The notes beneath the pieces are model-generated. The model saw nothing but the letters and a program-made list of their open reading frames with translations, searched no databases and had not been told where the DNA came from. A stretch of 64,000 bases of DNA from Amycolatopsis azurea DSM 43854. GTDB taxonomy: Bacteria > Actinomycetota > Actinomycetes > Mycobacteriales > Pseudonocardiaceae. Shown piece by piece: positions 1 to 6,916 of this stretch. The translations under genes and the position numbers were made by a program. Location: positions 328,967 through 392,966 of the forward strand of contig NZ_MUXN01000027.1 of the NCBI RefSeq assembly GCF_001995215.1, read 5' to 3'. Within the stretch, counting starts at the first letter, position 1, and each line of letters starts with the position of its first letter.

Positions 1-1042
1 CGAGACGCGTGCCTTCGACACGGGCGGAGATCTTGGCGAACGCGGTCTCCCGCGACGTCGAGGTGTCGTCGGCAAACGGCGAGAACCCGCAGTCGTCACA
101 GGTGCCCAGCCGGTCCGGCGGGATGAACTGGGCCGCCCGGAGAACCCTGTCCCGGACCTCCTCGGCGGTCTCGACGCGCGGGTCGATCGGGTCGGTGACG
201 CCGACGAAGATCCGCTGTTCCGGGCCTGCGTGCTCGGCGATCACCCGCAGCGCCCGCTCGGGATCCGCCTCGCTGGCCATCTGGACGTAGACGTTGCCCA
301 CCTTCAGCTTGAACAACGTCGGCAGGAGCTCGGCGTAGTCGACGTCGAGACTGTGCACGGAGTCCTGGTCACCACCCGGGCAGGTGTGCACGCCGATCCT
401 CTTCCGCTCCTCCTCGGAGAACCGGTCCAGCACGGCGTTGTTCAATTCCACAAAGGACTGAAGAAGCCCGCCGGACGGATCGAGCTTCAGCGACAACCGG
501 CCTTCGGTGAAGTCGATCTGAACACTGTCCGCTCCGGCGTCGAGGCTGCGGCGGATATCGGTTTCCGCCTCATTCACGAGGTCGGCGATGAACTGTTCTT
601 TGTCATATCCGGACAATTCTTCACCTGGATAGACGAGCCCGATCGCCGAAGCGGCGATCACCGCCTGCTTCACGGGTTTGGTCGCGTGCTTCTTGGCTTC
701 GCGCAGATAAGTGTCGGCGTAGGTCTGGTAGCGGAAAGGGCCGGCGGTCAGCTTCGGCAGCTGCCTGGTGTGCCCGTCGGCGAACGGGATCACGACGCCG
801 TCCGGCGCCAGGGAAGCGAGGCCGGCCAAGGGATAGGTGGCGAAGCTCGGTTTGCCCTGCTCGCCGTCGGTGATGACGGGCGAACCGGTCTCCTCCAGAC
901 GTTTGATGGTTTCCACTAGAGCTTTTTCCTGCAACTCTCCGAGACCGTCGGCGTCGAGCCGCCCGGCCGCGTACTCGCCGAGCGCTTCGACGAGGTAGCC
1001 CGGACGGGGAATGCTGCCGATCGGTTCGGTGGGTATGGTCAT
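1..1042 (-). CDS. Cobalamin-independent methionine synthase family protein (MetE C-terminal domain-like), 3' end outside window
   Basis: Reading leftwards from the ATG at 1042, an open frame of about 347 codons runs off the window edge. The protein begins MTIPTEPIGSIPRPGYLVEA and carries MetE-like zinc motifs: an HTC triplet in GVHTCPGGD and a Cys pair in CDDCGFSPFADD near the visible end. These match the homocysteine-binding catalytic domain of cobalamin-independent methionine synthases. The lack of an N-terminal duplicate domain suggests one of the short MetE-like proteins, whose methyl donor and acceptor may differ from true MetE. A GGGAGGA ribosome site lies just upstream of the start. 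Nearby ahcY belongs to the same methyl cycle. Family call is firm; exact reaction is uncertain. Confidence 0.8.
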   Translation of the reverse strand, partial: MTIPTEPIGSIPRPGYLVEALGEYAAGRLDADGLGELQEKALVETIKRLEETGSPVITDGEQGKPSFATYPLAGLASLAPDGVVIPFADGHTRQLPKLTAGPFRYQTYADTYLREAKKHATKPVKQAVIAASAIGLVYPGEELSGYDKEQFIADLVNEAETDIRRSLDAGADSVQIDFTEGRLSLKLDPSGGLLQSFVELNNAVLDRFSEEERKRIGVHTCPGGDQDSVHSLDVDYAELLPTLFKLKVGNVYVQMASEADPERALRVIAEHAGPEQRIFVGVTDPIDPRVETAEEVRDRVLRAAQFIPPDRLGTCDDCGFSPFADDTSTSRETAFAKISARVEGTRL

Positions 1043-1299
1043 CGCTCGCGTCCTCCCAGATGAAGCTGCTTGCGGCCGCCATGGCCACAAGCGCAGAAAC
1101 TACCGATCACTCCCCTCCTTGACGATCTTTCCGCGGACCGAAACCACTAATGGCGCAACCATTCGGCCCAGAAGAGATGTGCCATTCGCCGAGACGTATA
1201 GGCCGTTATACGAAATTCCTCGAAATTCGATGCTTACCCTCCTCCACACCTGGGTATTCCGTGGATGTCGACGGGCGGGGCGCGCCGAAGGAGAAACCG

Positions 1300-1566
1300 A
1301 TGCTGAGCCATCACGATCGGCAAGAGCTGGAGAAGATCGAGCGCTGGTTCGAGCTCACCGAGCCGGCGCTGGCCGCCCGGCTCCGCTCCGGCAAACCCGC
1401 GCAACCGCCACTGCTCCGGCTGGCGGTCGTTCTGACTCTCGACATCATCGCGGGTCTGCTCATGTTGCTGGGCGTCGTACTGAACAGCCCCGCTCTCCTG
1501 TTGACCGGGATGATCACCGTGACCACGGCGGTGATCGTGCACCTGTCCCGGTTCGGCCGGGACTGA
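1300..1566 (+). CDS. DUF3040-type small membrane protein
   Basis: An 88-residue protein starting MLSHHDRQELEKIERWFE, placed at the ATG at 1300 because GAAGGAG lies at 1287-1293. The charged N-terminal helix followed by two closely spaced hydrophobic segments (about residues 44-62 and 64-80) is the architecture of the actinobacterial DUF3040 family, whose members are small membrane proteins of unknown function. The C-terminus, HLSRFGRD, would be cytoplasmic if both segments span the membrane. It stands alone, divergent from the MetE-like gene and about 65 bp ahead of the YciI-like gene, so its operon membership is unclear. Confidence 0.7.
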   Translation: MLSHHDRQELEKIERWFELTEPALAARLRSGKPAQPPLLRLAVVLTLDIIAGLLMLLGVVLNSPALLLTGMITVTTAVIVHLSRFGRD

Positions 1567-1630
1567 TCACCTTCCTCCCGCACGCCGGTAGAGTCCGGGC
1601 GATACGTCCGGTTCACTGGGAGGAAGACGC

Positions 1631-2056
1631 ATGCGGTTCATGATCATCATCAAGGCGGACGAGGATTCCGAAGCCGGGAAGATGCCGCCGATGGAGGCCC
1701 TGACCGCCATGGCGAAGTTCAACCAGGACATGCTCGACGCCGGGATCCTCGTGGGCGGCGAAGGCCTCCAGGAGAGTTCGAAGGGTGCGCGGGTCACGAT
1801 CGGCGCCGCCGGGACCACGGTCACCGACGGCCCGTTCACCGAAGCCAAGGAACTCGTCGGCGGCTTCTGGATCGTCGATGTCCCGTCGCGCGCCGAAGCG
1901 ATCGAGTGGGCGAAGCGCTGTCCCACTCCCCCGAACAGCGACACCGTGCTCGAGGTTCGCAAGATCCTCGAAGCCGAGGACTTCGGCGAGGCCTTCACGC
2001 CGGAGCTGCAGGAGAACGAGCAGCGGATGCGCGACGAGGTCGCCGAACGGTCTTGA
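1631..2056 (+). CDS. YciI/DGPF-domain protein
   Basis: A 141-residue protein of the YCII-related family, with the typical start MRFMIIIKADEDSE and the DGPF signature in VTDGPFTEAKELVGGFW at about residues 60-76. The fold is a ferredoxin-like dimer. Members often sit beside ECF sigma factors in actinobacteria, but none is adjacent here. The catalytic role is not established; some relatives are dehydrochlorinase-like or bind small ligands. A strong GGGAGGAAG ribosome site lies 5-6 bases before the ATG. A palindromic intergenic element follows at 2094-2140. Confidence 0.85.
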   Translation: MRFMIIIKADEDSEAGKMPPMEALTAMAKFNQDMLDAGILVGGEGLQESSKGARVTIGAAGTTVTDGPFTEAKELVGGFWIVDVPSRAEAIEWAKRCPTPPNSDTVLEVRKILEAEDFGEAFTPELQENEQRMRDEVAERS

Positions 2057-2093
2057 CGATAAGCACTGGATTCTGGCTGCGGTTGTTCCGTCC

Positions 2094-2140
2094 GTGAAGG
2101 CCCCCTTAACGCGGCTCAGCCGAGGAAACTAGACCTTCAC
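2094..2140. repeat. Palindromic intergenic element, GTGAAGG family, copy 1
   Basis: The ends GTGAAGG (2094-2100) and CCTTCAC (2134-2140) are inverted copies, and CGGCT/AGCCG forms an inner hairpin at 2112-2122. Its reverse complement matches the element at 20319-20365 almost base for base, including the internal TTTCCTCGGCTGAGCCG block. It lies between two genes on the same strand and could act as a terminator, but it lacks a T-tract. Confidence 0.75.
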
Positions 2141-2213
2141 ACCCCGCCGGCACCGGTGGTCGTCCCAGTGCGAGCATGACGCCCTTCGCCGTGCCCCTCA
2201 GTAAGCTCGCCTC

Positions 2214-3266
2214 ATGGCCGACCGGGAGTGGGTACTTCACGTCGACCTCGACCAGTTCATCGCGGCGGTCGAGGTCGCCCGGCGGCCCGAGCTGCGCGGC
2301 ATGCCCGTTGTCGTCGGCGGCACCGGCGACCCGACCGAACGGGCCGTCGTGGCGACGGCTTCGTACGAGGCGCGGGAATTCGGCATCCAGTCCGGGATGC
2401 CGTTGCGAACCGCCGCGAAACGCTGTCCTGACGCGATCTTCCTGGCGACCGACGCGCCCGCGTACCAAGAAGTCTCCGATCGGGTGATGGCGACGCTGCG
2501 GGAATTCCCGGTGGTGGTCGAGGTGCTCGGCTGGGACGAAGCGTTCCTCGGCGCCACCACCGACGATCCCGAAGCGCTCGCCGCCGACATCCGGCGAGTG
2601 GTGGCCGAGGAGACCGGACTGTCCTGCTCGGTCGGTATCGGGGACAACAAGCTGCGCGCCAAACTCGCCACCGGATTCGCCAAACCGGCCGGGATCTTCC
2701 GTCTCGTCCAGGACAACTGGTGGGACGTCATGGCCGGGAAGCCGACGGACGCGCTTTGGGGCATCGGCGCCAAGACCACGAAGAAGCTCGCCGAAGCCGG
2801 TTACCACACCGTGCTGGAGCTGGCGGGCGCCGATCCGGCGGACCTCGCCGCGCGGTTCGGTCCGAAGCTCGGCCCGTGGTACCGGATCCTCGCCGGTGGC
2901 ATCGGCGACGCCGAAGTCAGCGCGACGCCTTACGTGGCGCGATCACGCAGCCGCGAGACGACCTTCCAGCAGAACCTGACCGACCCCGGCGCCATGACCG
3001 CCGAGATCGTCGCGCTGGCGAAACGCGTTTCCCAGGACGTCGCCGAGGAAGGCAGGCCCGCCGCGCGGGTCGCGGTCAAGGTCCGGTTCGCTCCGTTCCT
3101 GACCCATACGCACAGCGTGACACTGCCCGCACCGACCGCGGATCCGGCCGAGATAGAGAAGGCCGCGCTGGCCGTCCTCGACCTGTTCGACCTCGGCAGA
3201 CCGGTCCGCCTGCTGGGTGTCCGGGCCGAATTCCCCTCGACGGCGGCGCGATCCGCGTCGCCTTGA
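2214..3266 (+). CDS. dinB: Y-family DNA polymerase IV, DinB2-like, aliphatic steric gate
   Basis: A 350-residue translesion polymerase. Palm metal ligands are visible as D11 and D13 in HVDLDQFIAAVE, and as D108-E109 in GWDEAF. The fingers/thumb region has SVGIGDNKLRAKLATGFAKP and GIGAKTTKKL (helix-hairpin-helix). The little-finger domain follows SRSRETTF and ends at LLGVRAEF, with no obvious beta-clamp-binding tail. The residue after F15, the sugar steric gate that is Phe or Tyr in most family members, is I16. Mycobacterial DinB2 carries Leu at this place and incorporates ribonucleotides readily, so a similar property is inferred here. The ATG at 2214 has only a weak ribosome site. Confidence 0.92.
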   Translation: MADREWVLHVDLDQFIAAVEVARRPELRGMPVVVGGTGDPTERAVVATASYEAREFGIQSGMPLRTAAKRCPDAIFLATDAPAYQEVSDRVMATLREFPVVVEVLGWDEAFLGATTDDPEALAADIRRVVAEETGLSCSVGIGDNKLRAKLATGFAKPAGIFRLVQDNWWDVMAGKPTDALWGIGAKTTKKLAEAGYHTVLELAGADPADLAARFGPKLGPWYRILAGGIGDAEVSATPYVARSRSRETTFQQNLTDPGAMTAEIVALAKRVSQDVAEEGRPAARVAVKVRFAPFLTHTHSVTLPAPTADPAEIEKAALAVLDLFDLGRPVRLLGVRAEFPSTAARSASP

Positions 3267-3298
3267 CAGCGCTCGCGGCGCTTTGCCATCCTGGTCAC

Positions 3299-3368
3299 GG
3301 GCCGAGAGGCGCTGCGACGGAATTCTTCCGCCACGCTCGGCCCGCTGCGACAGACGTAAGGGCGCCTC
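3299..3368 (+). promoter_or_regulatory. S-adenosylhomocysteine (SAH) riboswitch
   Basis: The region matches the SAH riboswitch layout upstream of ahcY. P1 pairs 3299-3306 (GGGCCGAG) with 3336-3343 (CTCGGCCC). The conserved GGCGCTGCGACGG follows, then P2 pairs CGGAA (3318-3322) with TTCCG (3326-3330), then CCACGCTCGG. The pseudoknot strand GAGGCGC (3306-3312) is exactly complementary to GCGCCTC (3362-3368). The element class is known to raise ahcY expression when SAH accumulates. Assignment rests on consensus recognition and base pairing by eye. Confidence 0.88.
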
Positions 3369-3390
3369 CCACTGTGGAGGTGCCTTTCTT
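3361..3390 (+). terminator. Intrinsic terminator acting as expression platform of the SAH riboswitch
   Basis: GGCGCCTCC (3361-3369) pairs with GGAGGTGCC (3376-3384), with one G-T wobble, around a six-base loop, followed by TTTCTT at 3385-3390. The left arm includes the bases (3362-3368) needed for the riboswitch pseudoknot, so the two folds are mutually exclusive. SAH binding should therefore block the terminator and switch ahcY on. This mechanism is inferred from the pairing. Confidence 0.82.
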
Positions 3391-3516
3391 GCGTCAGAAC
3401 CCTTTTCCGGCCGTCGTCGAGGCCGTGCGCTGAACGACCCCCGCACTGACACCGTCCTTCCCTCCACCGGCGAGAAGGACCGCTCCGCCCTGCCTTCCTT
3501 CATGATTGGAGAACCA

Positions 3517-4992
3517 GTGAGCCCCACCCTGTCCAAGGTCAACGGGATCGAATTCGCCGTCGCCGATCTCTCCCTCGCCGAGGCCGGCCGCAAGCAGCTG
3601 CGCCTCGCCGAGGTCGAGATGCCCGGCTTGATGGCGCTGCGCCGCGAATACGCCGACTCGCAGCCGCTGAAGGGCGCACGGGTCGCGGGTTCGCTGCACA
3701 TGACCGTCCAGACCGCCGTGCTGATCGAGACGCTCGTCGCGCTGGGCGCCGAGGTGCGCTGGGTGTCCTGCAACATCTTCTCCACGCAGGACGAGGCGGC
3801 CGCGGCCGTCGTCGTCGGCCCGAACGGCACCGTCGAGGAGCCCTCGGGCTCGGCGGTGTTCGCGTGGAAGGGCGAGACGCTCGCCGAGTACTGGTGGTGC
3901 ACCGACCAGCTCTTCGACTTCGGTGACGGCCGCCTGCCGAACATGGTCCTGGACGACGGCGGCGACGCGACCCTGCTGATCCACAAGGGTGTCGAGTTCG
4001 AGGCCGCCGGCGCCGTGCCGCAGGCGACCGAGGAAGACGGCGAGGAGTACGGCCTCGTGCTGGAGACCCTGCGCGAAAGCCTCGGCCGCGACACCGGCCG
4101 GTTCACCCGCATCGCCAAGGAGGTCCGCGGGGTCACCGAGGAGACCACCAACGGCGTCAAGCGGCTCTACAAGCTCGCCAAGGAAGGCGAGCTGCTCTTC
4201 CCGGCGATGAACGTGAACGACTCGGTGACGAAGTCGAAGTTCGACAACAAGTACGGCATCCGCCACTCGCTCATCGACGGTCTGAACCGCGGCACCGACG
4301 TGATGATCGCGGGCAAGGTCGCGGTCATCTGCGGTTACGGCGACGTCGGCAAGGGCGCGGTGGAATCGCTGCGCGGCCAGGGCGCCCGCGTGGTCGTCAC
4401 CGAGATCGACCCGATCTGCGCGCTCCAGGCCGCGATGGAGGGCCTCGACGTCGTGGAACTCGACGACGTCGTCGAGCGCGGTGACATCTTCATCACCACC
4501 ACCGGCAACTTCGACATCATCATGGCCGACCAGATGGCCAAGATGAAGCACAACGCGATCGTCGCGAACGTCGGGCACTTCGACAACGAGATCGACATGG
4601 CCGGGCTCGCGAAGATCCCGGGCATCCAGAAGATCGAGGTCAAGCCGCAGGTGCACGAGTGGGTCTTCCCCGCGACGGCCGACCGCGAGGCGCACTCGAT
4701 CATCGTGCTGTCCGAGGGCAGGCTGATGAACCTCGGGAACGCCACCGGCCACCCGAGCTTCGTGATGTCGAACTCCTTCACCAACCAGACGATCGCGCAG
4801 ATCGAGCTGTTCACGAAGCAGGGCGAGTACGCCACCGACGTCCACGTGCTGCCGAAGCACCTCGACGAGAAGGTGGCGCGCCTGCACCTCGACGCGCTGG
4901 GCGTCCGGCTGACGAAGCTGACCAAGCGCCAGGCCGAGTACATCGGCGTGGACGTCGAGGGTCCGTACAAGCTGGACCACTACCGCTACTGA
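3517..4992 (+). CDS. ahcY: Adenosylhomocysteinase (SAH hydrolase)
   Basis: A 491-residue cytosolic NAD-dependent enzyme that cleaves S-adenosylhomocysteine to adenosine and homocysteine. Visible landmarks are GSLHMTVQTAVLIETL near the N-terminus, WVSCNIFSTQDEAAAA, the NAD-binding GYGDVGKG, the NVGHFDNEID segment and the C-terminal GPYKLDHYRY typical of the family. GTG at 3517 is chosen because GGAG at 3508-3511 has ideal spacing; an in-frame ATG at 3502 would add five residues. Length agrees with actinobacterial orthologues. The upstream riboswitch and terminator tie its expression to SAH levels, and the MetE-like gene at the window edge may reuse the homocysteine. Confidence 0.97.
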   Translation: MSPTLSKVNGIEFAVADLSLAEAGRKQLRLAEVEMPGLMALRREYADSQPLKGARVAGSLHMTVQTAVLIETLVALGAEVRWVSCNIFSTQDEAAAAVVVGPNGTVEEPSGSAVFAWKGETLAEYWWCTDQLFDFGDGRLPNMVLDDGGDATLLIHKGVEFEAAGAVPQATEEDGEEYGLVLETLRESLGRDTGRFTRIAKEVRGVTEETTNGVKRLYKLAKEGELLFPAMNVNDSVTKSKFDNKYGIRHSLIDGLNRGTDVMIAGKVAVICGYGDVGKGAVESLRGQGARVVVTEIDPICALQAAMEGLDVVELDDVVERGDIFITTTGNFDIIMADQMAKMKHNAIVANVGHFDNEIDMAGLAKIPGIQKIEVKPQVHEWVFPATADREAHSIIVLSEGRLMNLGNATGHPSFVMSNSFTNQTIAQIELFTKQGEYATDVHVLPKHLDEKVARLHLDALGVRLTKLTKRQAEYIGVDVEGPYKLDHYRY

Positions 4993-5010
4993 CCCACGAG
5001 TGTTTGATGT

Positions 5011-5059
5011 CGCGAGCGCCACGTTTGAGACGGTGAACGTCCCGGGCGTGGCGCTCGCG
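5011..5059. repeat. Palindromic intergenic element, TTTGAGACGGT family, copy 1
   Basis: Thirteen-base perfect arms (5011-5023 CGCGAGCGCCACG and 5047-5059) flank the core TTTGAGACGGTGAACGTCC. The core and arms match the element at 31522-31574 in the opposite orientation, and the core is shared with 31629-31695. It sits just after the ahcY stop codon and might serve as its terminator, though no T-tract follows. Confidence 0.75.
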
Positions 5060-5194
5060 GCGTCCACCGCTGGGCCGAATGCCTGAAAACTACGGCCGGA
5101 TGGACCTGTTTCCCGCGGAACGCAGCGGGAACCCCCTGAGTAGCACACCCCGGCGGCAACTAGGCCGGGCGACTACGAAGGAGAAGGTGCCCCC

Positions 5195-5350
5195 GTGATC
5201 ATTCTCGGCGTCATCCTGATTGTCATCGGTGTCATCGCCAGCATCCCCGTCCTGTACTCGATCGGGATCGCGCTCGCGGTCATCGGCATCATCCTGGCCG
5301 TGCTCGGGAACACCGGGAAGGCCATCGGCGGTCGCGCACACTGGTACTGA
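5195..5350 (+). CDS. Small hydrophobic membrane protein, DUF6131-like
   Basis: A 51-residue protein starting at GTG 5195 behind GAAGGAGAAGG. It consists of two nearly continuous hydrophobic stretches rich in Ile, Val and Leu, followed by a short tail NTGKAIGGRAHWY. The hydrophobic hairpin with a C-terminal GGR(x)HWY tail resembles the small actinobacterial DUF6131 family, of unknown function. The gene is monocistronic, bounded upstream by the ahcY-linked palindrome and downstream by a strong terminator. Confidence 0.7.
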   Translation: MIILGVILIVIGVIASIPVLYSIGIALAVIGIILAVLGNTGKAIGGRAHWY

Positions 5351-5379
5351 GCACCTACCCGTAACCGGTACCAGCGCTG

Positions 5380-5418
5380 AAACGGGCCGGGCCCCCACGA
5401 TGGGGGTCCGGCCCGTTT
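5380..5418. terminator. Strong bidirectional hairpin terminator
   Basis: AAACGGGCCGGGCCCCCA and TGGGGGTCCGGCCCGTTT pair over 18 bp with one wobble around a short loop. The A/T ends give a T-tract on both strands, consistent with termination of the small membrane-protein gene. Confidence 0.85.
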
Positions 5419-5422
5419 CCGT

Positions 5423-5475
5423 GACGTGAAGGGGCCCCCGGCTCCGAGGGGGAGGGAGAGCCGGAGGACCCCGTC
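5423..5475. repeat. Imperfect palindrome containing GTGAAGGGG
   Basis: GACGTGAAGGGGCCCCCGGC on the left is partly complementary to the segment ending GGACCCCGTC (5466-5475), with the inner arms GGCTC/GAGCC well matched. The GTGAAGG start resembles the other palindromic elements in the window, but the arms are eroded. It may be a decayed copy or a second terminator arm. Confidence 0.45.
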
Positions 5476-5580
5476 ATAGTTAACACATTCCCGGCCACGA
5501 TGTACACGAATGCATACACCTTCGAGTGGCAATCGGTCCCGATCACCCGAATCAGGCCGGACTGGTGTATTGGCCGCCGG

Positions 5581-5793
5581 TCAAGAAGCTCGCAGCAGCA
5601 GCTCGACCCGCACCTCCGCGCACGAGCAGCCGCCATCGACGTCGAGGCAGTCGATCGTCAGCGTGTGCCGGGCGAAGTCGAGGTCCACGCAGCCGTCTTC
5701 GCTGCATTCGGTGAAACCACCCTCGAGGTGGACCACCAGGGTTCCGTGGCAGTGGTCGAGTCCACCGTCGCAGAACGCGCACTCCATGCTCAT
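5581..5793 (-). CDS. Cys-rich mini-protein, possible metal binder
   Basis: A 70-residue acidic protein. The ATG at 5793 (MSMECAFCDGGLDHCH) is chosen over longer frames because GGGAGG lies 4-5 bases upstream. It contains eight cysteines, in CAFC, HCH, CSEDGC and CLDVDGGCSC, plus two histidines near the second Cys group. The spacing CxxC...HCH...C(x4)C...C(x5)CSC suggests one or two zinc or iron-sulfur sites. I do not recognise a named family. It lies about 150 bp downstream of the Ku gene on the same strand, so cotranscription is possible but not shown. Confidence 0.7.
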   Translation of the reverse strand: MSMECAFCDGGLDHCHGTLVVHLEGGFTECSEDGCVDLDFARHTLTIDCLDVDGGCSCAEVRVELLLRAS

Positions 5794-5943
5794 GCCGCCT
5801 CCCGCGATCTCGTCGAAGATCGCTTCGGAAAAGTTCTCCTCGATTGCCTTACTACCACCGAGGGACGACAGATCCTGGCATACGCGCGGCGTGTCGCATG
5901 ACCCGGTAGGGTGACACCGGGCACGGCAGTCCACAAAGGACAG

Positions 5944-6798
5944 TCAGGCGCTCTTCGGGGTCCGCTTGCCGGAGGCGGGCTTCTTGGCGGCGGTGGCCTT
6001 CTTGGCCGTCGACGGTTTCCGGGTCTTCTTCGCCTCGCTCACGCTGGCCTGCAGGGCCTCCATGAGGTCGACGACGTCGGCCTTCGCCCCGACGGCCTTC
6101 GGTTTCGCCGTCTCGTTCCCCGCTGCCTTGGCCTCGATCATGGCCTCCAGCGCCTCGCGGTAGGAGTCGGTGTACTTCTCCTGCTCGAACACCGGCTCCG
6201 AGAGCGAGTCGATCAGCGAACCCGCCATCGTCAGCTCCTGTGGCCGCACCTGCGGCGGATCCTCGTGCAGGAAACCGAAGTCCGGGACGCGGACCTCGTC
6301 GGGCCACAGCATCGTCGTCATCATCAGGACGTCGCTGTGCACCCGCAGGATCGCGAGCGTCTCGCGCTGCCGGATGGCGACCTTCGCGATCGCCACGTGA
6401 CTCGCCTTCTGGAGCGCGTCACGCAGGACCACGTACGGCTTGACGGCGTTCTTCTGCGGTTCGAGGTAGTAGGTCTTGTCGAAGTGGATCGGGTCGATGG
6501 ACTCCAGCGGCACGAACTCGAGCACGTCGATCGCCCGCGACGACGCCAGCGGCAGCTCGGACATGTCCTCGTCGGTGAGCACGACCATCTCGCCGTCGGG
6601 CAGTTCGTAGCCTTTGGCGATCTCGGCGTAGGGCACTTCCTCGCCGTCGATCGTGCAGAACCGCTTGTACTGGATACGGCCGCCGTCGGCCTCGTGCACC
6701 TGGCGCAGCGAGACGTTCTTGTTCTCGGTGGCCGCGTAGAGCTGGATCGGGATGCTCACCAGCCCGAAGGACACCGAGCCCTTCCACATCGAACGCAT
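5944..6798 (-). CDS. ku: Ku protein, bacterial NHEJ
   Basis: A 284-residue homodimeric DNA-end-binding protein of bacterial non-homologous end joining. The start MRSMWKGSVSFGLVSIPIQL, the bridge region EFVPLESIDPIHFDKTYYLEP and the segment KASHVAIAKVAIRQRETLA are characteristic. The C-terminus, from about residue 255, is a Lys/Ala/Pro-rich tail (KKTRKPSTAKKATAAKKPAS), an extended basic tail seen in actinobacterial Ku that aids DNA binding. The usual partner LigD is not adjacent; a LigD-like phosphoesterase/pseudo-ligase lies about 9 kb away at 15667-17106. Confidence 0.96.
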   Translation of the reverse strand: MRSMWKGSVSFGLVSIPIQLYAATENKNVSLRQVHEADGGRIQYKRFCTIDGEEVPYAEIAKGYELPDGEMVVLTDEDMSELPLASSRAIDVLEFVPLESIDPIHFDKTYYLEPQKNAVKPYVVLRDALQKASHVAIAKVAIRQRETLAILRVHSDVLMMTTMLWPDEVRVPDFGFLHEDPPQVRPQELTMAGSLIDSLSEPVFEQEKYTDSYREALEAMIEAKAAGNETAKPKAVGAKADVVDLMEALQASVSEAKKTRKPSTAKKATAAKKPASGKRTPKSA

Positions 6799-6874
6799 CG
6801 AGCCGCACCTCCACCGCCGTCACCGACCGTACTTACGCTCGGTAACAACGGTAGCCCGAAAAGGCGCAGCGCGA

Positions 6875-6902
6875 CAGTCCCGCGAACCCGATCGCGGGAC
6901 TG
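6875..6902 (-). terminator. Hairpin downstream of the flavoprotein gene
   Basis: CAGTCCCGCGA (6875-6885) and TCGCGGGACTG (6892-6902) form a perfect 11-bp stem with a six-base loop, about 15 bases past the stop codon of the monooxygenase-like gene and 75 bases upstream of the Ku start. It plausibly ends the conservon transcript. No clear T-tract. Confidence 0.6.
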
Positions 6903-6916
6903 CCGCGGTTCCCGAA

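Noticed and set aside
3394..5148. Very long open frame on the minus strand opposite ahcY
   Set aside because: High-GC third-position bias creates long antisense frames; the product is His/Asp/Val-rich with no domain, and ahcY plus its riboswitch explains the DNA.
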